Assembly (NCBI GenBank): GCA_029973955.1
Contig: JARKQJ010000124.1
Location: 1 to 64,000 of the forward strand
Direction: 5' to 3'
Length of the DNA stretch: 64,000 nucleotides
Origin: Paludibaculum sp.
Lineage (GTDB): Bacteria > Acidobacteriota > Terriglobia > Bryobacterales > Bryobacteraceae
Below, piece after piece: positions 20,951 to 31,229 of the stretch. A program made the position numbers and the translations under genes. Under the pieces are notes generated by a model. The model saw only the letters and a list, made by a program, of their open reading frames with translations, did no database searches and was not told where the DNA came from. Within the stretch, counting starts at the first letter, position 1; each line of letters begins with the position of its first letter.

Positions 20951-23083
20951 ATGCGCCTGCTGCTCCGCCTCGTCTATCGCCTGGGGGTTCGAGGCACCGT
21001 TCCCGCGTCGGGCAAGCGCCTGGTGATTGCCAACCACCAGTCCTTTCTGGATGCGCCGATTCTGTTCTCGTTTCTGCCGGCGGACACGCTGTGGGTGGTG
21101 CACTCCCAGATCGCGCGCATTCCGGCCTTCCGGTTTCTGCTGCGGGCTGTAAACCACGTGGTGATCGACACCACCAGCCCCTTTGCCATCAAGGCCACGG
21201 TGGAGTTGATCGAGAGCGGAAAACCCGTGGTGATCTTCCCGGAGGGCCGCGTCACAGTCACCGGCAGCCTCATGAAGGTTTACGATGGGCCGGCGTTCAT
21301 GGCCGCCCGGACCGGCGCGCAGGTAGTGCCCGTGATCTTCGATGGGGCCGCGCGCGCCCGCCTGTTCAGCCGCATGTCGGGCGACTACCAACTGGCCTGG
21401 TTTCCCAAGATCACGGCAACGGTATTTCCCGCGCAGACCATCTCCATGCCCGAGGCGCCCAACGGCAAGCTGCGCCGCCGCAAGGCCGGCGAAGCGATGC
21501 GCCGTCTGCTGCAGCATTGCCTGTGCGCTGCGCGGCCCAAGCGCAGCCTGCATGGTGCGTTTCTCGACGCCGTGGAGCTGCACGGTCGTTCGCGGGACAT
21601 GGTGGAGGACGTCAGCGGCGCCCACCTCTCCTACGGCGATCTGCTGAAGGGCTCGCTGGCTCTGGGCAGGCTGGTTGAAAAAGTATCGGAACCCGGAGAC
21701 GTGGTGGGTGTCCTGCTGCCCAACGCGGCGGCGACTCTCGCGCTTATTCTCGGGCTGTTCGGCTCGCGGCGCATTCCGGCCCTGCTGAACTTCACCGCAG
21801 GCGTCGATGGTCTGCAGTCCGCCATCCGCGCGGCGAAGATCAAGACGATCCTCACCTCGCGGACGTTTCTTGAGCGCGGCAAGCTCCAGCCCGTGGTGGA
21901 CAAGCTCGAGGGCGTTCAGATCGTCCTGCTGGAAGAACTGCGGCAGCGGCTTTCTCTTGGCGACAAACTGTGGCTGATTCTCTACGCGCTGCGCTTTCCG
22001 CGGCTGGCCACCGCGCGTCCCGATCCCGATTCGCCGGCCGTGGTGCTCTTTACCTCCGGCTCAGAGGGCAAGCCCAAGGGCGTGGTGCTGAGCCACTGGA
22101 ACATCATGAGCAACCTGGAGCAGATCCTGGTCACGGTGGACGTCTCCCGCGCCGACAAGATCTTCTCCGCGATGCCGGCATTCCACTCCTTCGGCCTCAC
22201 CGCCGGGCTCATGCTGCCCGCTGTTTCCGGAATGCGGGTTTATCTCTACCCCTCTCCGCTGCATTACGCCGTGGTGCCGGAACTCTTCTACGACCGTGAC
22301 GCCACCGTCGTCTTCGCCACGCCCACATTCCTGAAGCACTACGCCAAGCGGGCACATCCGTACGATTTCCGCAAGGCGCGCATCCTGCTCGCCGGCGCCG
22401 AAAAGCTCACGGACGAGGTGCGGCAGGTCTACATGGAGAAGTTCGGCATCCGCATTCTGGAGGGCTATGGGGCCACCGAGTGCTCGCCCGGCATCTCCAT
22501 CGGCTCGTATATGAAGTTCCGCACCGGCGCCATCGGCGAACTGCTGCCTCTGATGGAATGCCGGCTCGAACCAGTGCCTGGCGTTGACGCGGGCGGCATT
22601 CTGCACGTGCGTGGCCCGAACGTCATGCTGGGCTACTGGCGGGAGTCGAACCCACGCGTGCTCGAGCCGCCTTCCTCCAGTTGCGGGCCGGGCTGGTACT
22701 CCACCGGCGATCTGGCTTTGATCGACGAAGAGGGATTCATCTCTCTGTTGGGCCGCGTGAAGCGATTCGCCAAAGTGGCCGGCGAGATGGTCTCGCTGGA
22801 GGTGGTGGAGAACGTGGCCGGGACGGCTTCGCCCGGGTCCGTGCACGGCGCCGTGGCGCGGCCCGACTCGTCGCGCGGCGAGATGATCGTCCTCGCCACT
22901 CAAGACCGCAACCTGAAGCGCGATCAACTGCAACAGGCCGCCCGCTCCATGGGTGCGCCGGACTTCGCTATTCCGCGCCGCATCGTCTACGTCGACAAGA
23001 TCCCCATGCTCGGCACCGGCAAGAAAGACTATCCCAAACTCGCTGTTCTCGTGGAGGAATTGCTTGACCAATCCAATGCCTGA
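20951..23083 (+). CDS. Fused PlsC-type acyltransferase + AMP-dependent acyl ligase (Aas-like)
   Basis: NHQSFLDAP (HX4D) and [10 protein letters not shown] acyltransferase motifs, then [21 protein letters not shown]-binding motif, [45 protein letters not shown]. Confidence 0.88.
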   Translation: MRLLLRLVYRLGVRGTVPASGKRLVIANHQSFLDAPILFSFLPADTLWVVHSQIARIPAFRFLLRAVNHVVIDTTSPFAIKATVELIESGKPVVIFPEGRVTVTGSLMKVYDGPAFMAARTGAQVVPVIFDGAARARLFSRMSGDYQLAWFPKITATVFPAQTISMPEAPNGKLRRRKAGEAMRRLLQHCLCAARPKRSLHGAFLDAVELHGRSRDMVEDVSGAHLSYGDLLKGSLALGRLVEKVSEPGDVVGVLLPNAAATLALILGLFGSRRIPALLNFTAGVDGLQSAIRAAKIKTILTSRTFLERGKLQPVVDKLEGVQIVLLEELRQRLSLGDKLWLILYALRFPRLATARPDPDSPAVVLFTSGSEGKPKGVVLSHWNIMSNLEQILVTVDVSRADKIFSAMPAFHSFGLTAGLMLPAVSGMRVYLYPSPLHYAVVPELFYDRDATVVFATPTFLKHYAKRAHPYDFRKARILLAGAEKLTDEVRQVYMEKFGIRILEGYGATECSPGISIGSYMKFRTGAIGELLPLMECRLEPVPGVDAGGILHVRGPNVMLGYWRESNPRVLEPPSSSCGPGWYSTGDLALIDEEGFISLLGRVKRFAKVAGEMVSLEVVENVAGTASPGSVHGAVARPDSSRGEMIVLATQDRNLKRDQLQQAARSMGAPDFAIPRRIVYVDKIPMLGTGKKDYPKLAVLVEELLDQSNA

Positions 23084-24389
23084 ACTTCCGTACTCCCGCC
23101 GCGAACAGCGCGCCTGGTATATCTACGACTTCGCGAACTCCGCATTCGCTTCCACCGTTGTCACGCTCTTCCTCGGGCCCTATCTCACCACCCTGGCCAA
23201 GGCCGCAGCGGACTCTACCGGCCACATCTATCCGTTGGGCATCGAAGTGGATGCCCGCAGCTATTGGAGCTACCTGATCTCGATCTCCGTACTCACGCAG
23301 GTCTTCTTCCTGCCGATGCTCGGCGCGGTGGCGGACTACAGCCCCAATAAGAAGCGACTGCTGGCCGTGTTCACTTATCTCGGCGCGGCCGCCACTATTG
23401 CCATGTTCGCTCTGCAAGGCACCATGTACCTGTTCGGCGGCGTGCTGTTCCTCATCTCCAATCTCGCCTTCGGCGGAGCCGTGGTCCTCTACAACTCCTT
23501 CCTGAACGACATTGCGCCGGAGCACGAGCGTGACTCCGTTTCCTCGAAAGGCTGGGGCATCGGATACCTGGGCGGCGGCATCATGCTCGGCCTGAACCTG
23601 CTGCTCTATCAGAAGGCGAATGCGCTGGGACTTTCCGAAGAGTTCGCCGTCCGTATCAGCCTGGGCTCTGCCGGCGCCTGGTGGGCGTTCTTCGCGCTGA
23701 TCCCCATGTTCGGCCTGCGGCGCCGTAAGCCGGCCAAGACCATCGCCTCCGGCGAAAACCTCTTCTCGAAGGGTTTTCTGCAGCTCTTTCACACGTTGAA
23801 GGAGATGAAGCACTACCCCCAGACGCTCACCTTTCTGGTCGCCTACCTCATCTACAACGATGCGATCCAGGCCGTGATCACGCTGGCCGGGCAATACGGC
23901 GCGGACTACCTCAAGATCCCGATGGAGTCTTTGACGATGGCCATTCTCATGGTGCAATTCGTAGCCTTCGGCGGCGCCATGGCCTTCAACTTCATTGCGG
24001 CCAGGATTGGAGGCTACCGCTCCGTGCTGACCAGTCTCTTTATCTGGGCCGCGCTGATGTGCGGCGTTTTCATCGTGCGCACTACCTTCGACTACTTTGT
24101 GGCGGCCGCGCTGGTGGCCGTGGTCATGGGCGGCTCGCAGGCGCTGAGCCGGTCTCTCTATTCGGTGATGATCCCCAAGGGCAAGGAAGCGGAGTACTTC
24201 TCGCTCTACGAGATCAGCGACAAGGGCACCAGTTGGCTGGCCCCGCTCATGTTCGGACTCACGCTGCAGTACACCGGCAGCTACCAGTTGGCCATTCTCT
24301 CGCTCATCGTCTTCTTCGTTGCCGGCATCGCCGTACTCTGGAAAGTGGATGTCCACAGGGCAGCCACCGAAGCCGGAAACACTCTATGA
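23076..24389 (+). CDS. UMF1/Atg22-like MFS transporter
   Basis: YIYDFANSAFASTVVTLFLGPYLTTLA N-terminus typical of UMF1 family, about 12 TM segments. Confidence 0.85.
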   Translation: MPELPYSRREQRAWYIYDFANSAFASTVVTLFLGPYLTTLAKAAADSTGHIYPLGIEVDARSYWSYLISISVLTQVFFLPMLGAVADYSPNKKRLLAVFTYLGAAATIAMFALQGTMYLFGGVLFLISNLAFGGAVVLYNSFLNDIAPEHERDSVSSKGWGIGYLGGGIMLGLNLLLYQKANALGLSEEFAVRISLGSAGAWWAFFALIPMFGLRRRKPAKTIASGENLFSKGFLQLFHTLKEMKHYPQTLTFLVAYLIYNDAIQAVITLAGQYGADYLKIPMESLTMAILMVQFVAFGGAMAFNFIAARIGGYRSVLTSLFIWAALMCGVFIVRTTFDYFVAAALVAVVMGGSQALSRSLYSVMIPKGKEAEYFSLYEISDKGTSWLAPLMFGLTLQYTGSYQLAILSLIVFFVAGIAVLWKVDVHRAATEAGNTL

Positions 24390-25453
24390 ACCACATTGAG
24401 GCATTTCATGGAGGCGCTTTCTTCGACGCCATCGGCGTCGATCTGCGCCACCTCGAACGCTCCACCGAAGTGATCAGCGCAGACGTCCTGGACGCCTGGT
24501 TCGACCCCTCGCCCCGCGTCATCGCCTTGCTCCGCGAATATCTGCCCTTTCTACTGCGGACCTCGCCGCCAAACCATGCGGAGGGATTCGTGGAAGAGGT
24601 GTCGCGGGCGCGCCGCGTGGCAGCCGAAAGCGTACTGCCGGGCTCCGGCTCCTCGTCTCTGCTGTTTGCCTGCCTGCCGAGGCTGCTGCCGGAAGGGTGC
24701 CGCGTGCTGCTGCTGGATCCGATGTACTCCGAGTACGAGCACATCGCCGGGACACTGCTGCACGGTGAGGTTCTGCGTCACGCATTGGGCCCCGAATCCG
24801 GCTTCGCCGTGGACGCTGAAGCGCTGCTGGCGGACGTCCGGCGGCTGCTTCCGGACGCGCTGCTCCTTGTGAATCCGAACAATCCCACCGGCCGCCTTTG
24901 GCCCCGCGCGTCCATCGTTGAGTTTCTGGATCAACTGCCGCCCTCGGTGCTGACGGTCATCGACGAGACCTACCTGGAGTACACCGGAGCCGAGTCGCTG
25001 GAAGGTGAGGCCACACAGCGCCCGAATCTCATCGTCATCAAATCCATGTCGAAAGTCTACGCGCTCAGTGGCGCGCGCGTGGCCTATCTGGTGGCCCATC
25101 CCGATCGTGCCGAACTCCTGCGTCCCTGGCTGCCGCCGTGGCCCGTGGGACTGCTGGCGCAGGCGGCCGCGATGGAAGCCTTGCGCGATCCCGGCTATTA
25201 CTCCGGCCGTTATGCCGAGACCCGCAGCCTGCGCCAGGGCCTCGCGTCTTCACTGGCGCATCTCAAGCCGTATCCCTCCGATGCAAACTTCTTCCTGGTG
25301 CGTTCCGCGGAGTCCGCTGCGCTCGCATCCCGCGCCCGCGAGCGCGACATCTTCCTGCGCCAGTTCGGTTCCGGCGTTCTCTCCGGCAAGTACCTGCGCA
25401 TCTCCGTGAAAGACGCCGCGCAGAACGCCCGCATCGCGGAGGCGCTGTGTTGA
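24386..25453 (+). CDS. PLP-dependent class I/II aminotransferase, histidinol-phosphate aminotransferase-like
   Basis: LLVNPNNPTGRLWPR, VIDETYLEYTG, VIKSMSKVYALSGARVAYLVA (PLP lysine); ATGA overlap with upstream gene. Confidence 0.85.
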   Translation: MNHIEAFHGGAFFDAIGVDLRHLERSTEVISADVLDAWFDPSPRVIALLREYLPFLLRTSPPNHAEGFVEEVSRARRVAAESVLPGSGSSSLLFACLPRLLPEGCRVLLLDPMYSEYEHIAGTLLHGEVLRHALGPESGFAVDAEALLADVRRLLPDALLLVNPNNPTGRLWPRASIVEFLDQLPPSVLTVIDETYLEYTGAESLEGEATQRPNLIVIKSMSKVYALSGARVAYLVAHPDRAELLRPWLPPWPVGLLAQAAAMEALRDPGYYSGRYAETRSLRQGLASSLAHLKPYPSDANFFLVRSAESAALASRARERDIFLRQFGSGVLSGKYLRISVKDAAQNARIAEALC

Positions 25454-25986
25454 ATCTGCGGTTTCACGCCGCGCGGCCCGGCGATGTAGAGTCGATCCGC
25501 CGCCTGAATCACAGCGCGTTCGCCGCCGAACTCGGCCAGCACGCCACCACGGCGGACGGTCTGCTGGTGGATGCGCGCGAAGCCACCAGCCGCTACTTCG
25601 TCGCGGTCTATGAGAATCGCGTGGTCGGCATGGTCTGCGCGTCGTTTGAGCGTCCGTTCTCTGTGGAATCGCGGCTGGCCGATGCCGCGATTCTCGATAC
25701 GCTGCCGCGACGGGTCTGCGAAGTGCGGCTACTGACCATCGAGAAGGAACATCGTAATACCCTGGTGATCGCGGGTCTGCTCACCTGCATGTTCCGCTGC
25801 ATCGTGAAGGACGGCGCGGCCTGCGTGGTGATCTCCGGCGTCACCACGCGCGTCCCGATGTATGAACGCATGGGCTTCCGCGCGCTGGGGCCCGCCGTGC
25901 CACAGGGCAATGCGGCCTTTGTGCCGATGGTGCTGAGCCTGGCGGATCTGCCGCCGCAGATCCGGCGCGGCATCCAGCGTTTCTGA
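25447..25986 (+). CDS. GNAT-fold acyltransferase, possibly FeeM/N-acyl amino acid synthase-like
   Basis: LNHSAFAAELGQH..LLVDAREATSRYFVAVYENRVVGMVCASF and MYERMGFRALGP pattern; GTG/TTG start overlapping previous stop. Confidence 0.55.
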   Translation: MLNLRFHAARPGDVESIRRLNHSAFAAELGQHATTADGLLVDAREATSRYFVAVYENRVVGMVCASFERPFSVESRLADAAILDTLPRRVCEVRLLTIEKEHRNTLVIAGLLTCMFRCIVKDGAACVVISGVTTRVPMYERMGFRALGPAVPQGNAAFVPMVLSLADLPPQIRRGIQRF

Positions 25987-25989
25987 TCT

Positions 25990-26394
25990 CTACTTCTGCC
26001 CGCCCAGCAGATTGCCGAGCAGCGAAGCGCCCAGGGAAGTCAGGTCACCCTTCGGCATCTCGCCGCCGGGCGTCAGCTTGTCGACGAGGCCCGGCAGAAG
26101 CTCCGCGAGTTGAGGGGCCACGGCGTCCGGCTGGAGTCCCACCTTGGAGCCCAGAGACTGCAGGACCCCGCTGCCCAGCACCTGTTGGATCTGGTCGGCC
26201 GAGATCGGGAGGTTGGAGCCGGTGCCGATCCAGGACGCGGCAACTTCGCCCAGGCCCTTCTGCTGGAACGCCTGCGCCAGTCCCTGCAGCCCGCCGGGGT
26301 GGTTGTTCAGCATCTCCAGTACGGCCGGAATCAGTGAGGACCCGCCTCCTTCGCCGCCGCCCATCAAACCGCCAAGCATGTCAGTCAGATTCAT
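25990..26394 (-). CDS. YidB/DUF937-like protein
   Basis: MNLTDMLGGLMGG...NNHPGGLQGLAQAFQQKGLGEVAASWIGTGSNLPISADQIQQVLG. Confidence 0.8.
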   Translation of the reverse strand: MNLTDMLGGLMGGGEGGGSSLIPAVLEMLNNHPGGLQGLAQAFQQKGLGEVAASWIGTGSNLPISADQIQQVLGSGVLQSLGSKVGLQPDAVAPQLAELLPGLVDKLTPGGEMPKGDLTSLGASLLGNLLGGQK

Positions 26395-26463
26395 GACGCC
26401 TCCTCGCTCCATTATCTACTCGCCCGTGGCCCGATCGACTGCTTGCAGCGCAGTCCGGTGGCG

Positions 26464-28614
26464 TTACTTCTCGAAGACCAACACTTCATACTCGGCCGCG
26501 CCCGGCAGCGTCACCTGTAGTTCGCCGGCCGCAGTCCGCGTGACTGGCAGTTCCCGCGGCTCCATCAACGTGTGGACCCGTGTGAATGCCGCCGGGGCGG
26601 GCAGCGTGACCCGCACGTCGCGCAGCGGAATCACACCGGTAATGGGCCGCGTCATCTCACCCGTGAAGTTCACAAGGTGCAGGAGTTTCCGTCCTGGCTG
26701 CTCGCGCCACACTACCTCTACCGATCCCGGCACGTTCTCCAGCCGGAACGGCGGCGGCGCCAGCCGGCGCGCAGCGTTGGCCGCCATGCGCAGATACTCG
26801 GGGAGGTGGAAGCCCGCGGCCATGGCACCGAAATCGCCGGCGAAATAGATGGCGTGGCCCGCGCCCGCCCGGTTCACCACCAGCGCCGGTTCGGCGGAGT
26901 CCTTGGGGATGCCGTCGTAGCGGCCCTTCAGGGGTTCCATGAAGCGCAGCGCCGCTGTGCCGCCTTTCAGGCTGACGCGCGCGTGCCAGGTGGGCGCGGC
27001 CAGCATCTCGCGCTCTACGCCCTGCAGCAGCCAGTGAGGTTCTCCCGGTTTCATGAAGTCCCATTGCAGCGGGCCGGCGATCCGCTTTTCGTCCGTCACG
27101 CCGAACAGTGCGGCCAGCCCGAAATCGGGCCGCCGCACGCCGGTCTCATCGTAGAGCGAGGTTTCGAAGGTGGCGAACACGCTTCCGCCCGCCTCCACAT
27201 ATCGCTTCAAGCGCGCCGCCGCCCGGTCGCTCATACAGGCCACGTTGGGCAGGAAGATCACGCCGTAGCGATCCAGCGGATCGCGCTCCAGCGTGACGTC
27301 GTCGATCACGTCAAAAGGGACCTGCGCGCGGATGAGCGCCTCCGCCATGCCGTTGAACTCCGTGTCCACGTTGCCGATGGCGCTGCGCTGCGGGACGCGG
27401 TCGATGTCGATCATCTGCGCCGGCGATCCCTCGTAATGGTTGGCCGTCGTGTCGGACCAGACGATGGCGACATTCGCCGCCGAACGGCTGCCCGTGTAGT
27501 ACTGTCCGTTCGCCGCGATATAGCGGTTCATCGCCGCCACGGCCTTCATCTCGGGCTGCTTCATGTCGAACTGCGTGATGCCCATCCACACGCTGGCGTT
27601 GTTGGCGATGGTGTCCGCATAGAGCAGCCGCACTTCCGGCTCGGGCAGTAAGCTGAACGTCCACGGCTTGTGCGCGGCGGCGGAGAAGATCACCGTGGGC
27701 TTGCCGGATGCCTGCGTCTCCAGCAGGCGGGCGGTGAGGCCGGGCTTCCACATCGGCAGGCGCGTCAGGTCGCCGTAGATGAATCCGCCTTCGCTGCCGA
27801 GTAGATCCTGGTGCTCTACCAGCGTGCGGTTCAGCCGGGCCGTAGCCCAGTTCGCTCCGCGCACGCCGCCGTTCATGTAGAAAGCGATGGCGGGATTCGC
27901 TGCTCGCAGCACGGCGCGCGAGTCTCGTAGAAACTCCGCCATGCTGGCTGTCTGGAACTCCAGCAGGCGCTGAAACGCCGTGCCCTGCCGCGTGCGTTTC
28001 GATGGCATCTCCTCGTGGTGCGCGGCACGGTACTTCGCGCGGCAGAAGCTGCAGTAGCAGGAGTCGGCCCGGTAGACGGGACCGTCGTAGAAGATGCCGT
28101 CGATTCCGTAAGAGGCAAGGTCGCGCAGGATGCGGAGGCACCATTCGCGCCACGGCGTGTTCAGGCAGAAGTCGGTGCCGTTCTCGTAGACGCCGTCCAC
28201 CGGCTGGCCGTTCTCGCGAATCTGCCGCCACTCCGGGTGCCGCTCTCCGAACTTCACCGTGTACCAATGGACGTTGAAGTAGACGATCACCTTCACGCCC
28301 CGGCGGTGCGCCTCGACGATGTACTCCTTGAGGAAGTCACGATTCACCCGGCCCGCCGCCTCGGACTGGAAGTAGAAGCCCTGGTCGTCCAGGCCGCCGT
28401 GCATCTCCATCACTTCCAGGTGCTCGGAGTTGTAACTCTGCGCGCGCTTCCACTCGGCCAGTTCGGCCGGAGGGATGCCGTCGATCTTGCCGAGGCTCGT
28501 AATGACGTGAACAATACGTAGCGGCTCCCTGGTCCACCAACCCGCGTCGCCGGGTTGTGTCTGAGCGGGGCTCACTACGGCCAATGTCATGAGGAAGGCC
28601 AGCAGGCGTTTCAT
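26464..28614 (-). CDS. Secreted glycoside-hydrolase-like protein (TIM barrel plus trimerisation/GATase-like region)
   Basis: Signal peptide; VIVYFNVHWYTVKFGERHPEWRQI, YGIDGIFYDGPVYRADSCYCSFCRAKY; C-terminal beta domain. Confidence 0.6.
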   Translation of the reverse strand: MKRLLAFLMTLAVVSPAQTQPGDAGWWTREPLRIVHVITSLGKIDGIPPAELAEWKRAQSYNSEHLEVMEMHGGLDDQGFYFQSEAAGRVNRDFLKEYIVEAHRRGVKVIVYFNVHWYTVKFGERHPEWRQIRENGQPVDGVYENGTDFCLNTPWREWCLRILRDLASYGIDGIFYDGPVYRADSCYCSFCRAKYRAAHHEEMPSKRTRQGTAFQRLLEFQTASMAEFLRDSRAVLRAANPAIAFYMNGGVRGANWATARLNRTLVEHQDLLGSEGGFIYGDLTRLPMWKPGLTARLLETQASGKPTVIFSAAAHKPWTFSLLPEPEVRLLYADTIANNASVWMGITQFDMKQPEMKAVAAMNRYIAANGQYYTGSRSAANVAIVWSDTTANHYEGSPAQMIDIDRVPQRSAIGNVDTEFNGMAEALIRAQVPFDVIDDVTLERDPLDRYGVIFLPNVACMSDRAAARLKRYVEAGGSVFATFETSLYDETGVRRPDFGLAALFGVTDEKRIAGPLQWDFMKPGEPHWLLQGVEREMLAAPTWHARVSLKGGTAALRFMEPLKGRYDGIPKDSAEPALVVNRAGAGHAIYFAGDFGAMAAGFHLPEYLRMAANAARRLAPPPFRLENVPGSVEVVWREQPGRKLLHLVNFTGEMTRPITGVIPLRDVRVTLPAPAAFTRVHTLMEPRELPVTRTAAGELQVTLPGAAEYEVLVFEK

Positions 28615-28647
28615 TTCAGCTGCGATTGTAACGCCGGCCGGCTGCTT

Positions 28648-30090
28648 CTAATCCCTGAAACGGTAGGCGAAGAGGTCTGCGTCTTTGAGCAGGAACCGCA
28701 GCCTCACGACGCGGCCACGCAGAGAAGCCACGCTCTCGCCGCCCTTCCATGTGTAGACGCGCTCGATCTCATCACCGATCAGTTCCCGTCCCTCTTCCGC
28801 CGTGTAGCCGGGCAGCGGCCGCCTGCTGTCGTCCTGGATCTCCACGCGCACGCTGCCGGGCGCCGAGGTGGAGTAGTTCAGCTCCAGCCGAGTGCCATCG
28901 AAGGTGAATGGCCTGGTGAGAAGTTCTCCGCCGCCGTAGCCGGCGCGCGCCGATGCCAGGCCGTCCAGCCGCAGTTCGTAGCGCCGCAGATATGCGGTGG
29001 GCTGGCCGTAGTTGCGGTTCACGTAGAACGACATCGCAGCCGGGCCGGTCTGCACCAGGTTCAAGGCCGGATAGTTCGAGCGCGACACCCAGTTCTCGAA
29101 ACCCAGACCAGGCCGCAAGAACGCCTCCATGAACTGCCGCCGGTATTGGGTGCCGCCGCGAGAGGTCACCAGCACGGCGTCGGAACAATCCTGGAAGTAC
29201 TTCGGATCCACTCCCACCGCGGCCGCCTGATCCGCCGTCAGTACCTGCCGCTTCGGCAGGAACCGCGCGCAAATGCCCACGTAGATGTGCGGCGCACGGA
29301 AGTAGGGGGACGTCTGATTCGTGTAGAGATGCTCCGGCGGGGCGTCGCCGTAGCTCATCTCTTCGGCCGGAGTCCAGTCCAGGAAGTTCTCGCTTGTGGC
29401 GCGCGAAACCCAGCGGTAGTTCTGCCCGCCGATTTTCTTCCACGTCCGGAAGTAGAGCAGGTATTTCCGCTCCGCCTCAGACCAGAAGGCGATGTTCTGT
29501 GAATCCAGAGCAAACTCCTTTGGTGGCGGCATTACGGGCTCCTGGCGCAGCACCTTCCATTCCAGGCCGTCGGCGGAGAAGTAAGCGCGCAGTCCTGTTT
29601 TATGGACTCCTGCCAGTGCCTTGTACCGCTCGCCAGGCGGCACTCCCGGCCGCAGGTCCAGAAATGGGCTGAAATTGTGGCTGTAGGGCGCGCTTTCCGC
29701 CAGGATCACGTTGTTTACGCGCGCGCCGCGCACCTTGTAGAAGGCCAGCTCCGGCCGGTGCCACGCGATGCCGTCGCTCGATTCCGCGCAACACGTCACC
29801 TCATTCTCGTTCCCGTCGCTCCCCGATGCCGGTACGCCGCGATAGTAGAAGCGGTAGTTGTTTCCGTCGTGGATCGCGGTCGTGTACGCGCTGAACGCCC
29901 CCTCCCACGGCCGGTCGAGCGCCAGCGCCGGGCCTGCGTCCACCGGCCGAGACAGTTCCAGGCGCACGCCGCGCATCTCCTCGATCTGTTCCCCATCCAC
30001 GAACAGTTCGCGACGCTGGCCCAGGTGCGCCGCTTGTGCACTCCACGATGCCAGCGTCACAGCCCCGAAAGTCCTCCGAGTCATCTCCAT
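28648..30090 (-). CDS. Secreted beta-propeller glycosidase-like protein
   Basis: LFVDGEQIEEMRGVRLELSRPVDAGPALALDRPWEGAFSAYTTAIHDGNNYRFYYRG; Tat/Sec-like MTRRTFGAVTLASWSAQA leader. Confidence 0.55.
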   Translation of the reverse strand: MEMTRRTFGAVTLASWSAQAAHLGQRRELFVDGEQIEEMRGVRLELSRPVDAGPALALDRPWEGAFSAYTTAIHDGNNYRFYYRGVPASGSDGNENEVTCCAESSDGIAWHRPELAFYKVRGARVNNVILAESAPYSHNFSPFLDLRPGVPPGERYKALAGVHKTGLRAYFSADGLEWKVLRQEPVMPPPKEFALDSQNIAFWSEAERKYLLYFRTWKKIGGQNYRWVSRATSENFLDWTPAEEMSYGDAPPEHLYTNQTSPYFRAPHIYVGICARFLPKRQVLTADQAAAVGVDPKYFQDCSDAVLVTSRGGTQYRRQFMEAFLRPGLGFENWVSRSNYPALNLVQTGPAAMSFYVNRNYGQPTAYLRRYELRLDGLASARAGYGGGELLTRPFTFDGTRLELNYSTSAPGSVRVEIQDDSRRPLPGYTAEEGRELIGDEIERVYTWKGGESVASLRGRVVRLRFLLKDADLFAYRFRD

Positions 30091-30452
30091 GTCTGCCGAT
30101 CCTCTCTCCAGGCGGCTTGCCCGCCGGAAAAGAATCATCATGACACGCCCCGCTCCTCGCGGACGTGTGGACGGCGAGCCCCGTTTGAGAAGTGGTACTT
30201 TGACGCCGCTTCCGGCCGGAGGACCGCCAGAGGGTGCTTGGGTCCGCCCGGATCGAGCTCCCTTACCACTTTCCCGGCCTCGTCGCGGCTGCCACCGCCC
30301 AGCGATCCATTCCTCCACAACTTCTTCCGTTCCACGAACTCCCCGCGGCTATCAGGAGTGAGCATCTTCCTGCATTGTCGGAATTGTCTGTCCAGAGGTG
30401 GAGAATCTCCCCTAAGGTCCTCAAAATAGGACTATTCGAATAGGAATGGCTA

Positions 30453-30482
30453 TTGAACAGAGGGGCGAAGATCCGGTACAAT
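30453..30482 (+). promoter_or_regulatory. Sigma70-like promoter candidate upstream of PEP-CTERM gene
   Basis: TTGAAC (30453-30458), 18 nt spacer, TACAAT (30477-30482), about 60 nt before ATG at 30545. Confidence 0.4.
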
Positions 30483-30544
30483 ATGGGCATCTAATGTTTT
30501 GGAGCCACCTTGTGTGGGATAGCGGTGGTGGAGGAAACGTGATC

Positions 30545-31228
30545 ATGCGCAGCTTGAAGAGTACTGTCCTGCTTGCACTCCTGATCTGCTGGCCGGTGTG
30601 CGGGGCTTACATCACGATTGCAGATCATGCGTCGGACTACACGGGAGTCAACCCTTCCACGGGCTGGTCTTACCAGTGGACCACCGCCGCCAACATCGGA
30701 ACAGGCGCCTATACCGACCTGCTCTGGAACACCTCATCCATGCCGGGCGGCCCGCGCTACGCTTACGCTTCCTCCGGTACCTGGCCTTGGGATGGACGAT
30801 ACACCTACATCCGCCAGCTCACCATGAATGTCGGCCTGCCCGGCGAGTATGCGGTTCTGGCATACACGATCCAATCCGGCGAGGCCGGGCCCACGTTGTT
30901 CCAGGGCAGCTTCGCAGGCGACGATCCGGATGGCGCCAACGGCAACTCCGACGGTTGGGAACTCCGCGTTTACGTCAACACCAATCTCATCGCTCAGATC
31001 GCCTACGGCTGGACAATGTCGGCGCTGCCGCTGGATTTCGATCTTGGGTCCCTTTCGGAAGGCGATCAAGTGGTGTTCGCCATGGGCGGCGGAAACAACA
31101 ATCACTTTGACCGGGCGGCCATGAGCATGAAACTCCTGGTGAGCATTCCGGAGCCGTCCTCTTTCGCCCTGGCCGCTGCCGGTGTGGCCGCCCTACTTGC
31201 ACTGGGGCGCCGAGCCAACAGCCGTTAG
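30545..31228 (+). CDS. PEP-CTERM sorting-domain protein
   Basis: N-terminal signal peptide; C-terminus IPEPSSFALAAAGVAALLALGRRANSR (PEP motif, TM, Arg-rich tail). Confidence 0.88.
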   Translation: MRSLKSTVLLALLICWPVCGAYITIADHASDYTGVNPSTGWSYQWTTAANIGTGAYTDLLWNTSSMPGGPRYAYASSGTWPWDGRYTYIRQLTMNVGLPGEYAVLAYTIQSGEAGPTLFQGSFAGDDPDGANGNSDGWELRVYVNTNLIAQIAYGWTMSALPLDFDLGSLSEGDQVVFAMGGGNNNHFDRAAMSMKLLVSIPEPSSFALAAAGVAALLALGRRANSR

Positions 31229-31229
31229 C

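Noticed and set aside
22061-24356. Long minus-strand ORFs (336 and 462 aa) opposite the acyl ligase and MFS genes
   Set aside because: His/Glu/Arg-rich shadow translations of clearly coding plus-strand genes
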